Shown piece after piece: positions 16,944-24,587 of a stretch of DNA of 64,000 nucleotides. Position 1 is the stretch's first letter, and the number at the start of each line of letters is the position of its first letter. A program made the translations under genes and the position numbers. The stretch comes from CAILHX01 sp964511385 (GTDB taxonomy: Bacteria; Pseudomonadota; Gammaproteobacteria; Burkholderiales; Methylophilaceae). The notes under the pieces are model-generated. The model worked only from the letters and a program-made list of their open reading frames with translations. It had not been told where the DNA came from and did no database searches. Location of the stretch: the NCBI GenBank assembly GCA_964511385.1, contig CAZEFE010000003.1, forward strand, positions 124,001-188,000, in the 5' to 3' direction.

Positions 16944-17807
16944 CTATCCTTGATCGTCATTGACCAGTTCGCGGTGGCGTACCAGCACGCTCTGGCCCTG
17001 TTTCCTGAAATACTCCGCCAATCGCTCGACAAAATACACCGAGCGATGCTGACCACCGGTACAACCAATGGCCACCGTCAGATAGCTGCGGTTGTCCCGC
17101 ACAAAGCAGGGCAGCCATTTTTCAACATAATCGCCGATATCCGCCAGCATTTCCGCCACCACCTCCTGGCTTTCAAGAAAAGCGACGACCGGCGCATCAT
17201 GGCCGGTCAGCGGGCGCAGCTTGGGGTCGTAAAACGGGTTGGGCAGGCAGCGCACATCGTAGACCATGTCCGCATCCAGCGGAATGCCGTGCTTGAAGCC
17301 GAACGACTGCACCAGCAAGGTCAGCCCGCTGTGGTCCAGCGCCACGAAATCCTTCACCCATGAGCGCAAGGTGTTCGCCGACAGTTCGCTGGTATCGATG
17401 CGGTGGCCAAGATCGCCCAGTTCCGCCAGCAAATCGCGCTCGGCATGGATGGCTTCGGCCAGCGTCAGCCCGTCCCTGGACAGCGGATGACTGCGCCGGG
17501 TTTCGCTGAAACGCTTGACCAGCGTATCGGTGGCCGATTCCAGAAACAGCAGGTGCACCTCGATGTTGCTGGATTTGAGCTGCTGGATCTGCTGCGGCAA
17601 CGCATGCAGTTGCGCGCTGCGGGTATCGATGCTGACGGCGGTTTTGCTGTGCCCCGCGACTTCCAGGTATTCCACCATCGGTTTGATCATCTGCGCGGGG
17701 AGATTGTCCACGCAGTAATAACCGCTGTCTTCCAGCGCTTTCATCACCACGCTTTTGCCGGAACCGGAAAGGCCGGTGACGATGATCAGTTGCATGCGCT
17801 CAGCCAT
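16944..17807 (-). CDS. rapZ: RNase adapter protein RapZ
   Basis: ATP/GTP-binding protein which in E. coli hands the GlmZ small RNA to RNase E and so controls amino-sugar synthesis. The 287-residue protein starts with a Walker A loop, VTGLSGSGKS. It carries the YYCVDNLP segment and the C-terminal domain with IGCTGGQHRSV followed by VRHREL, both family signatures. The ATG at 17807 overlaps hprK by 8 nt; a second ATG at 17795 gives MQLIIVTG and is equally possible. Whether the RNA targets known from enterobacteria exist here cannot be judged from this window. Confidence 0.94.
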   Translation of the reverse strand: MAERMQLIIVTGLSGSGKSVVMKALEDSGYYCVDNLPAQMIKPMVEYLEVAGHSKTAVSIDTRSAQLHALPQQIQQLKSSNIEVHLLFLESATDTLVKRFSETRRSHPLSRDGLTLAEAIHAERDLLAELGDLGHRIDTSELSANTLRSWVKDFVALDHSGLTLLVQSFGFKHGIPLDADMVYDVRCLPNPFYDPKLRPLTGHDAPVVAFLESQEVVAEMLADIGDYVEKWLPCFVRDNRSYLTVAIGCTGGQHRSVYFVERLAEYFRKQGQSVLVRHRELVNDDQG

Positions 17808-18762
17808 CCTGTTCCAATCTCGCCTGGTTGCGCTTGATTTCGCGATTCTGGCGCTGCATGAACTGGCGCGAACTGTTGACGCCGCGCATCAGCAGCACAT
17901 GATTCCGTACCGCCACTTCCACCAGCACCGCCAGGTTGCGCCCCACCGCCACCGGGATGGTGACCGTCGGTATTTTCACGCCGAGGATGGTTTCGCTGCG
18001 CGACTTGATTTTAAGCCGGTCCAGCTGCGGCTGAGTTTTTGCGTCGGCGATTTCCAGCTGCACGATCAGGTCCAGCGGCTTGGTCGGTTTGACGGCGTTA
18101 TCGCCAAACAATTCGCGGATATTGAGGATGCCCAGCCCGCGCACTTCCAGGAAATCTTCCAGCAGCTTCGGGCAGCGGCCTTCGAGGCGATCCGGCGCCA
18201 CCCGGAAAAAGTCCACGATATCGTCGGCCACCAGGCGGTGTCCGCGCGTCACCAGTTCCAGCGCCAGTTCGCTTTTGCCGACGCCGGAATCACCCTTGAT
18301 CAGCACGCCGAACCCCTGCACTTCCAGAAACACGCCATGAAAACTGGCGGATTCCGCCATCGCCTGCGCCAGGATATGGCTCAGCACGTCCATCAGGCGA
18401 GGGCTTTGCATCGGCGAAGTAAACAACGGGGTGTTTTTGTCGTCCGCCGCCTGCAACAAGGCAGGGGGAGGCTTTTCACCGTTGGCCACCACCACGGCGG
18501 CCAGGTCGGTCGAATACAGGTTATGGATCGCAGCCTGAGTGCCATCGGCATCCAGGCTGCGCAAATAATCCATTTCGGCACACCCCAGTACCTGGACCCG
18601 GTTGGGGTGCACAAAATTGAGGTGGCCGATCAGCGCCAGCGACGGCTTGGTGACCGCATCGCTGGTGAGCAGCTTGTCACCGCCGCTCAGCCCCGCCACC
18701 CAGCTCAAACGCAATCTGCGCCGGGTTTCGCGGTAAAGGTCGGCAACGCTGATCTGCCCCAT
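17800..18762 (-). CDS. hprK: HPr kinase/phosphorylase
   Basis: Phosphorylates and dephosphorylates HPr on Ser46, linking energy state to the PTS. The 320-residue protein has the N-terminal domain (about 1-130) and a catalytic domain. The latter has a short Walker A motif GDSGVGKSELALEL, the LVADD segment with catalytic Asp residues and the LEVRGLGILNIRELFG signature. The target Ser is present in the ptsH product of the same operon. It is placed between hpf and rapZ, as in many betaproteobacteria. Confidence 0.95.
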   Translation of the reverse strand: MGQISVADLYRETRRRLRLSWVAGLSGGDKLLTSDAVTKPSLALIGHLNFVHPNRVQVLGCAEMDYLRSLDADGTQAAIHNLYSTDLAAVVVANGEKPPPALLQAADDKNTPLFTSPMQSPRLMDVLSHILAQAMAESASFHGVFLEVQGFGVLIKGDSGVGKSELALELVTRGHRLVADDIVDFFRVAPDRLEGRCPKLLEDFLEVRGLGILNIRELFGDNAVKPTKPLDLIVQLEIADAKTQPQLDRLKIKSRSETILGVKIPTVTIPVAVGRNLAVLVEVAVRNHVLLMRGVNSSRQFMQRQNREIKRNQARLEQDG

Positions 18763-18797
18763 GTTGTATTAACCGCCGGCTAATGCAGCTCGACCAA

Positions 18798-19124
18798 TTA
18801 CTCGGCCGACTGGTGCTTGACGCCGCCGTCGGCACGATGGTGGTCGGCAAACTTTTCCTTGATCTTCAGCACTTGACGGTCCAGCTTGTCGGCCAGCAAA
18901 TCAATCGCGCTGTACATGTTGTCGTGCGTGGATTCCGCATGCAGGTCGCTGCCCGGAACGTGGATGGTGGCTTCGACCTTCTGCACCAGCTTTTCCACCG
19001 ATAGCGTGACTTTGACGTCAATGACCTGGTCGAAATGGTTGGTAATGCGTTCCAGCTTGCTTTGCACATAGTCGCGCAGTGCTGGGGTCACTTCGAGGTG
19101 GTGGCCGGTTAAATGCAGGTTCAT
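18798..19124 (-). CDS. hpf: Ribosome hibernation-promoting factor, short form
   Basis: A 108-residue HPF/YfiA family protein that binds the small ribosomal subunit and helps form inactive 100S dimers in slow growth. The sequence starts MNLHLTGHHLEVTPALRDYV, has the basic/hydrophobic pattern of the single HPF domain and ends in a short charged tail. It lacks the C-terminal dimer domain of long HPF. It lies 18 nt after rpoN, the classic position. Confidence 0.93.
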   Translation of the reverse strand: MNLHLTGHHLEVTPALRDYVQSKLERITNHFDQVIDVKVTLSVEKLVQKVEATIHVPGSDLHAESTHDNMYSAIDLLADKLDRQVLKIKEKFADHHRADGGVKHQSAE

Positions 19125-19142
19125 GATGCTCTCCTTGAGTTG

Positions 19143-20591
19143 TTATAAGGCTTTACGTTGATTGGCCGCGGGGATCTGCAAAGATTCGCGGTACTTGGCT
19201 ACAGTTCTTCGCGCCACGACGATGCCCTGTTCTCCCAGAATATCGGTGAGATGGCTATCCGACAATGGTTTTTGCGGGTTTTCTGCTGCGATCAGCTGTT
19301 TGATCAGCGCACGAATCGCCGTGGCTGAGCAGACGCCGCCCGTCTCGGTCGCCACGTGGCTGCCGAAGAAATACTTGAGTTCGTACACACCGCGCGGCGT
19401 CAGCATGTATTTCCGGGTGGTCACGCGCGAAATGGTGGATTCGTGCAGTTCCAGTTCGTCCGCGATTTCCCGCAGCACCAGCGGGCGCATGGCCACTTCG
19501 CCATGCTCGAAAAAGCTGCGCTGCCGGTCCACAATCGCCTGGGAAACGCGCAGGATGGTGGCAAAACGCTGCTGGATATTCTTGATGAACCATCGCGCTT
19601 CCTGCATCTGGCTCATCAGGTATTGCGACGAGCTATCGCGGTTGCGCTTGAGGATGTCGGCGTACATGCGGTTGATGCGCAGCTTGGGCACCGAATCGCC
19701 GTTCAGGCTGGCCACCCACAGGCCCTTGACCTTTTTCACCACCACTTCCGGCTGCACGTAATGATCGGCCTCGATCGAAGTAAAACCGGCGCCGGGCCTG
19801 GGATCAAGCCGGGTGATCAGCGCCTGTGCCGCTTTCAGCACCTCGTCGCTGCAGCCCAGCGCCTTCCTCAGCCGCACGTAATCGCGCGCGGCCAGCAGCG
19901 GCAAGTGCTGCCTGACGATCGTCAGCGCAACCTTGTGCTGGGGCGTATCCTCCGCCTCCGCCAACAGTTGCAATTCCAGGCATTCGTTGAGGTTCCTGGC
20001 GCCCACGCCCAGCGGGTCGAGGTGCTGGATCAGCTTGAGCGCGGTCTGCAGTTCCAGCAGGTCCACTTCCTGTTCCGCCGGCAGCAATTCCACCAGTTCT
20101 TCCAGCGGCTGCTCCAGATACCCGTCTTCATTGATAGCGTCCACCAGCATGGATGCCAGCAGCAAATCGCGTTCGGACAGGTGCATCAAGCCCAGTTGTT
20201 CGAGCAGGTGCTCGCGCAGGGTGGGGGCGTCCGGCTCCTGGAAGGTAAAGTCGTTATCGTCGTCGCTGCTGGCATTGGTGTGTTGCGCGCCTTCCCAGCG
20301 CCCGTTGTCTAGGTCGTCGAAGCCCGATTCCGCCGCCCCCAATGATTCCGTGGTATCGGCGGGCGCATCCACGGGTTCGGCCACCGGCACTTCCTGCGCC
20401 GACGTCGGCGCCGAAAAAGAAGCCGTGTCGCTGTCGTCGCCAACCCGTTCCAGCAGCGGGTTGGATTGCAGCACCGTCTCCAGTTCTTGCCCCAGTTCAA
20501 TGGAAGAAAGCTGCAGCAGGCGGATGGACTGCTGCAATTGCGGCGTCAGCGCAAGATGCTGGGAAACTCTGAGTTGCAACGTCTGCTTCAT
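19143..20591 (-). CDS. rpoN: RNA polymerase sigma-54 factor
   Basis: Alternative sigma factor that needs an enhancer-binding ATPase to open -24/-12 promoters. The 482-residue protein has the Gln/Leu-rich N-terminal region I (LRVSQHLALTPQLQQSIRLLQLS) and an acidic region II (about 60-130). It has a core-binding domain, the DNA-binding helix-turn-helix and the C-terminal RpoN box ARRTVAKYRESLQIP. It sits 3 nt after lptB. Genes of the nitrogen PTS follow, as is usual. Confidence 0.96.
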   Translation of the reverse strand: MKQTLQLRVSQHLALTPQLQQSIRLLQLSSIELGQELETVLQSNPLLERVGDDSDTASFSAPTSAQEVPVAEPVDAPADTTESLGAAESGFDDLDNGRWEGAQHTNASSDDDNDFTFQEPDAPTLREHLLEQLGLMHLSERDLLLASMLVDAINEDGYLEQPLEELVELLPAEQEVDLLELQTALKLIQHLDPLGVGARNLNECLELQLLAEAEDTPQHKVALTIVRQHLPLLAARDYVRLRKALGCSDEVLKAAQALITRLDPRPGAGFTSIEADHYVQPEVVVKKVKGLWVASLNGDSVPKLRINRMYADILKRNRDSSSQYLMSQMQEARWFIKNIQQRFATILRVSQAIVDRQRSFFEHGEVAMRPLVLREIADELELHESTISRVTTRKYMLTPRGVYELKYFFGSHVATETGGVCSATAIRALIKQLIAAENPQKPLSDSHLTDILGEQGIVVARRTVAKYRESLQIPAANQRKAL

Positions 20592-20594
20592 GGT

Positions 20595-21317
20595 TTACAG
20601 CCTGAAATTCCTGCCAAGATAAACTTCCCGCACACTTTCGTTGGCGATGATTTCATCGGGGCGGCCGGCAGCCAGCACGCGCCCGTCGTTGACGATATAA
20701 GCCCGGTCGCAGATACCGAGGGTTTCCCGTACATTGTGGTCGGTGATCAGCACACCGATGCCCTGCTCCTTCAGGAAGCGGATGATTTTCTGGATATCGA
20801 TCACCGCAATCGGGTCAATCCCCGCAAACGGCTCGTCCAGCAGAATGAAGCGCGGGTTGCTGGCCAGGCATCGCGCGATTTCAACCCGCCGGCGTTCCCC
20901 GCCGGAAAGGCTCACCGCCGGCGCGCTGCGCAAATGGCTGACATGCAGCTCCTGCAGCAGCTCATCCAGCCTGGCCTGCATGGCCTCTTCCGGCAGTTGC
21001 TGCAATTCCAGAATGGCCTGGATATTCTCCGCCACCGTCAGCTTGCGGAAAATGGAAGGCTCCTGCGGCAGATAGGACAAACCCATGCGCGAGCGCCGAT
21101 GGATGGGCAAATGCCCCAGGTCAACACCGTCCAGCGTAATGCGCCCGTCATCCAGCGGCACCAGCCCGACCATCATGTAAAAACTGGTGGTTTTACCGGC
21201 GCCATTGGGTCCCAGCAACCCCACGATTTCCCCGCTGGAAATATCGAGGGAGATGTCGTGGACCACCGTGCGGGCTTTGTAGCTTTTTTTAAGCCCGTGT
21301 ACCTTCAATTCACTCAT
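20595..21317 (-). CDS. lptB: LPS export ABC transporter ATP-binding protein
   Basis: ATPase that powers removal of lipopolysaccharide from the inner membrane with LptF, LptG and LptC. The 240-residue protein has Walker A GPNGAGKTT, a Q-loop region (YLPQEPSIF), signature LSGGERRR, Walker B RFILLDEPFAGID and the H-loop ITDHNVRE. lptF and lptG are not in the window; they commonly lie elsewhere. It has a 29-nt gap from lptA and 3 nt to rpoN. Confidence 0.96.
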   Translation of the reverse strand: MSELKVHGLKKSYKARTVVHDISLDISSGEIVGLLGPNGAGKTTSFYMMVGLVPLDDGRITLDGVDLGHLPIHRRSRMGLSYLPQEPSIFRKLTVAENIQAILELQQLPEEAMQARLDELLQELHVSHLRSAPAVSLSGGERRRVEIARCLASNPRFILLDEPFAGIDPIAVIDIQKIIRFLKEQGIGVLITDHNVRETLGICDRAYIVNDGRVLAAGRPDEIIANESVREVYLGRNFRL

Positions 21318-21346
21318 GGTGTCCTCATGTCAGCCCGGCCGTTCGA

Positions 21347-21916
21347 CTACTCGGCTGATTTTTCCGGCGCAGCAGTCGCCGCGGCTGGAGCCGGGGCGGT
21401 TTTGCTCTTGGGTTGGATAATTGCGCGGACGCGGCCTTTGGGATTGGCTGGGGTAGCGGCCTGCGGGCCGCCGATCACCTCGGCGAATTCAGCGCTGGCA
21501 TCATACATGATGTAATCGCCGTGCACGATGTCCTCGCCGCGCTTCACCCAGGCCTTGACGAACAACTTGACCTTGTCCATGCGGCCGTCGTACTCGATGC
21601 GCTGGCCGCTCCCCATAATGTATTCGTTCTTGCCTTCCATCTTCTGGCGGAACGTCGTGGGGTCGCCATACGAAGTGCTGTGCTGGAAGCCTTCGCTATC
21701 CTCCCTGACGATCAGCTTGTCGGCATGGATCACCAGCGTGCCCTGGGTCAGGATCACATTGCCGGTGTAGATGCTGGTTTTTTTGGCATCGTTCTGGGTG
21801 AGATTATCGGCTTCCAGATCAATCGGCTTTTCCCGGTCGGCTTTTTCAGCCCGGGCAAAACCGCTGACGACTAGCATCAGCAAACATACTGCAAAGCAGG
21901 CATTACGGATTTTCAT
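21347..21916 (-). CDS. lptA: LPS transport periplasmic protein LptA
   Basis: Periplasmic bridge protein that carries lipopolysaccharide between LptC and LptD. The 189 residues comprise a signal peptide (1-23, ending GFARA) and an OstA beta-jellyroll domain (about 30-145). That domain has the family opening PIDLEADNLTQNDAKKTSIYTGNVILTQG. A Pro/Ala-rich tail follows, and its last codons run into lptB's upstream region. It overlaps lptC by 14 nt. Confidence 0.94.
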   Translation of the reverse strand: MKIRNACFAVCLLMLVVSGFARAEKADREKPIDLEADNLTQNDAKKTSIYTGNVILTQGTLVIHADKLIVREDSEGFQHSTSYGDPTTFRQKMEGKNEYIMGSGQRIEYDGRMDKVKLFVKAWVKRGEDIVHGDYIMYDASAEFAEVIGGPQAATPANPKGRVRAIIQPKSKTAPAPAAATAAPEKSAE

Positions 21917-22838
21917 ATTGTCTCCGAATCCGGGGCTGAATAGTCCCGGTCTTGGCGTTATTGGCTGTCTTCCTGGCTGGCGTCTTTTTCACGTTACTTG
22001 CTGCCGATTTTTTAATGGACTTGCTCGTTTTCTGCTTCTTGGCCGCCTGTCCGGACGCCTTGCCCGGCTTGGCGTCCGCCGGCACCGGCGCTTTTTTGCC
22101 CGCTTTTTTAGCCGGTTTCTTGCTGCTAACCGCCGGTTTTTCCACCGGCACCGCAGGCACCACCGGCGCCACCGAACTGGTCGGTTTCACGACCGACGGA
22201 ACCTGGTCAAGAAACTGGATTTTCGCCGCCAGTTCCGCTGCCGTTATTGGCTTGAGGGCGCGCGCACCGGGGCGTTCATAATGCACCTTGACGCGCTTGA
22301 CCAGATTCAGGACGCCTTCTTTCTTGTCATACTGCATGCCGCCGGCACGGATCACCGTGCGTGGCGCCTGCAAAATAGTGACCGGACGGTCCGTCTGCGC
22401 CTGGCTCAAGTCAGGAATCACATGCAGATAACTGGTCAGCACCGTCATCTCGGGTTTTTGCGCGGTTTCTGCCCGCACCACCCTCACATTATCCATGAAA
22501 TAGACGTTTTCGCCATTGGCGGAAACCTTGCCTTTGTCCGAAAAAATCTGGGTGGCCTGCATCTGCTTCGAATAGATGGTGTAATGCGGACGCATCAGTT
22601 CCGTGCTGTCATCGTCGGGATAATGCCGCATTTCAACGCCGGCAAGATCATAGCGCGGATTACCGAAGCCGTCGGTACGCGTGGACAGGAAATGGTTCAC
22701 GATGTAATCCGGCGCGTGCCGGGTGCTGCCGTCGCGCTTGGGCGCGGGCGGCTGCACCGTGCGGTCGATCCAGAACGTCAGCGCCGTCAGCAATGCCAGC
22801 AGCAACAGCCCGAACCAGATGGCAGGAAGGCCTCGCAT
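21903..22838 (-). CDS. lptC: LPS export protein LptC with long Lys-rich C-terminal tail
   Basis: Inner-membrane-anchored LptC passes lipopolysaccharide from LptB2FG to LptA. The N-terminal membrane anchor (about 6-25) and the OstA-like periplasmic domain (about 40-190) are as in the family, e.g. HYTIYSKQMQATQIFSDKGKV. E. coli LptC is about 191 aa; this protein has 311. The additional 100 or so residues (from about 216) are low complexity and very basic. About 19 Lys lie between residues 233 and 297, mixed with Ala, Pro and Ser, like a histone H1 or AlgP-type tail. The frame is continuous and overlaps lptA, so this is not a gene-calling error. The tail would lie in the periplasm. Confidence 0.9.
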   Translation of the reverse strand: MRGLPAIWFGLLLLALLTALTFWIDRTVQPPAPKRDGSTRHAPDYIVNHFLSTRTDGFGNPRYDLAGVEMRHYPDDDSTELMRPHYTIYSKQMQATQIFSDKGKVSANGENVYFMDNVRVVRAETAQKPEMTVLTSYLHVIPDLSQAQTDRPVTILQAPRTVIRAGGMQYDKKEGVLNLVKRVKVHYERPGARALKPITAAELAAKIQFLDQVPSVVKPTSSVAPVVPAVPVEKPAVSSKKPAKKAGKKAPVPADAKPGKASGQAAKKQKTSKSIKKSAASNVKKTPARKTANNAKTGTIQPRIRRQYENP

Positions 22839-22845
22839 CCCCGGC

Positions 22846-23376
22846 TTATCTCAGGTACTGCGCCATTTGCGCGTCATAAGTTCCCTGCGCCTGCATCAAC
22901 AGTTCGCAGACCTCGCGCACGGCGCCGTGCCCGGCCTCGCGCGTGGTGATGTAGTGTGCGTGCTGCCTGGCCAGCATATGGGCACCCGGCACCGTCAGCG
23001 CCAGCCCGCAGCGCCGCATGGGGGGCAAATCCACCACGTCATCCCCCATGAAAGCGCATTGTTCCGGCAACAGCCCGGTCTTGCGCAGCAAATCCTCGAA
23101 CGCCTCCAGCTTGTCCTCCACCCCTTGATAGAAATGCGCAACGCCGGTGCTCTCGGCGCGCGTCACCACCACTTTCGACGTCCTGCCGGTAATAATCACC
23201 GTATCTACCCCGCTGGCCTTGAGCAGCTTCATCCCCAGCCCGTCCTGGGAGTTGAAGGCCTTGTATTCCAGCCCGTCGTCGCCGATCATCAGCCGGCCGT
23301 CGGTCATCACCCCGTCCACATCGAAAATAACCAGCTTGATGCGCTTGGCGCGTTGCAGCAATTCCTCACTCGACAT
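22846..23376 (-). CDS. kdsC: 3-deoxy-D-manno-octulosonate 8-phosphate phosphatase
   Basis: HAD-family phosphatase that makes Kdo from Kdo-8-phosphate for LPS inner core. The 176-residue protein has the nucleophile motif IFDVDGVMTDG, a Thr motif (VIITGR) and the GDDVVDLPPMRRCGLA motif for Mg. No cap domain is present, as in true KdsC. The ATG at 23376 is preferred to a GTG two codons earlier. The Shine-Dalgarno-like AGAGGTG just upstream belongs to the end of the 141-bp inverted-repeat element at 23377-23517. Confidence 0.94.
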   Translation of the reverse strand: MSSEELLQRAKRIKLVIFDVDGVMTDGRLMIGDDGLEYKAFNSQDGLGMKLLKASGVDTVIITGRTSKVVVTRAESTGVAHFYQGVEDKLEAFEDLLRKTGLLPEQCAFMGDDVVDLPPMRRCGLALTVPGAHMLARQHAHYITTREAGHGAVREVCELLMQAQGTYDAQMAQYLR

Positions 23377-23517
23377 GGGCACCTCTAAAAATTCGAGTTT
23401 CTAAGCCAGGCAAGGCGCGAGCGAAAAATTGCGACGCCGCATATGTGGAATATGTAAGGAGTAATTTTTCGTGAGCAACGCAGCATCGCGACGAAAATTG
23501 GATTTTTAGAGGTGCCC
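23377..23517. mobile_element. 141-bp palindromic element (MITE-like) between kdsD and kdsC
   Basis: The ends are perfect 16-bp inverted repeats (GGGCACCTCTAAAAAT and its complement). Inside, a second imperfect inverted pair (GCGAGCGAAAAATTGC and GTAATTTTTCGTGAGCAACGC) surrounds a central CATATG...AATATG. The whole element can fold into one long hairpin and has no coding capacity. It abuts both genes: the kdsD stop codon is immediately on one side and the kdsC ATG on the other. No clear target duplication is visible. It could be a non-autonomous transposon relic or a conserved intergenic palindrome. Confidence 0.7.
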
Positions 23518-24489
23518 TCATACTACTTTGGCCCGCAGCAGATCATGCATGTTCAGCGCGCCCACCAGCTTGCCGGCCGTATCCACCACAAGCAGGCCGT
23601 TGATCTTGAATTCTTCCATCACCTCCACCGCCTCCACCGCCAGGCGGCCGGCAGCAATGGTGCGCGGCGACGGGCGCATGGTGTCGGCGATGGTGGCGGT
23701 ATTAAAATCCATGGTTTTTTCAAACAGGCGGCGCAGGTCGCCGTCGGTCAGGATGCCGACCGGGCGGCCCTGCTCGTCGGTAACGGCGGTCATGCCCAGG
23801 CCCTTGCGCGTCATTTCCAGCAGCGCGGCGGAAAAGCTGGCCGTTTGCTGCACCTGCGGGATGGCTTCGCCGGTGCGCATGATGTCGTCCACATGCACCA
23901 GCAGGCGCCGGCCCAGCACCCCGCCGGGATGGGAGCGGGCAAAATCCTCCTCGCTGAAGCCGCGCGCATCCAGCAACACCACCGCCAGCGCATCGCCCAG
24001 CGCCAGTGCCGCCGTGGTGCTGGCGGTGGGCGCCAGCCCCAGCGGACAGGCTTCCTGCGTCACGCTGGCATCCAGATGCACATCGGCCTCTTTCGCCAGC
24101 GTTGAATCCGCGTTGCCGGTCATGCTGATCAGCTTGGCGCCCATGCGCCGCAAGAACGGCACAATGGTCAGCAGCTCCGAGCCTTCGCCAGAATTCGACA
24201 GCATCAGCACGATGTCGTCCGCCGTGATCATGCCCAGGTCGCCATGCACCGCCTCGGCGGAATGCATGAAAAACGCCGGGGTGCCGGTACTGGCCAGCGT
24301 TGCCGCGATTTTGTTGGCCACATGCCCGGATTTGCCGATGCCGCTTACCACGACCCGCCCCCGGCATTGTAGAATGAGCTCGACAGCGCGCTGAAAGCTG
24401 TTATCCAGCCTTTGCGCGATGGCTTCCACCTCCCGCGCTTCTATGCGAAGCACTTCGCGCGCCAATTCCAGTCCGTGCGTTGTTGTCAT
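23518..24489 (-). CDS. kdsD: Arabinose-5-phosphate isomerase (KdsD/KpsF)
   Basis: Isomerises ribulose-5-phosphate to arabinose-5-phosphate, the first step of Kdo synthesis. The 323-residue protein has a SIS sugar-isomerase domain (about 40-175: VVVSGIGKSGHVANKIAATLASTGTPAFF, HGDLGMI, LSNSGEGSEL). Two CBS domains (about 205-320) follow. The ATG at 24489 is chosen because the family N-terminus starts there; the frame is open a further 108 nt upstream without similarity. kdsC and the lpt genes follow, so Kdo synthesis and LPS transport are linked. It diverges from the antiporter gene with 98 bp between. Confidence 0.95.
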   Translation of the reverse strand: MTTTHGLELAREVLRIEAREVEAIAQRLDNSFQRAVELILQCRGRVVVSGIGKSGHVANKIAATLASTGTPAFFMHSAEAVHGDLGMITADDIVLMLSNSGEGSELLTIVPFLRRMGAKLISMTGNADSTLAKEADVHLDASVTQEACPLGLAPTASTTAALALGDALAVVLLDARGFSEEDFARSHPGGVLGRRLLVHVDDIMRTGEAIPQVQQTASFSAALLEMTRKGLGMTAVTDEQGRPVGILTDGDLRRLFEKTMDFNTATIADTMRPSPRTIAAGRLAVEAVEVMEEFKINGLLVVDTAGKLVGALNMHDLLRAKVV

Positions 24490-24587
24490 AATGACGAAGT
24501 ATAAAAGGGAAATCATGCCGGATAAAGGTCGGCATACTATTTGCTCTACAATAAAAAAAGAAAAACATTTGGCTTGACCGTTTTTAC

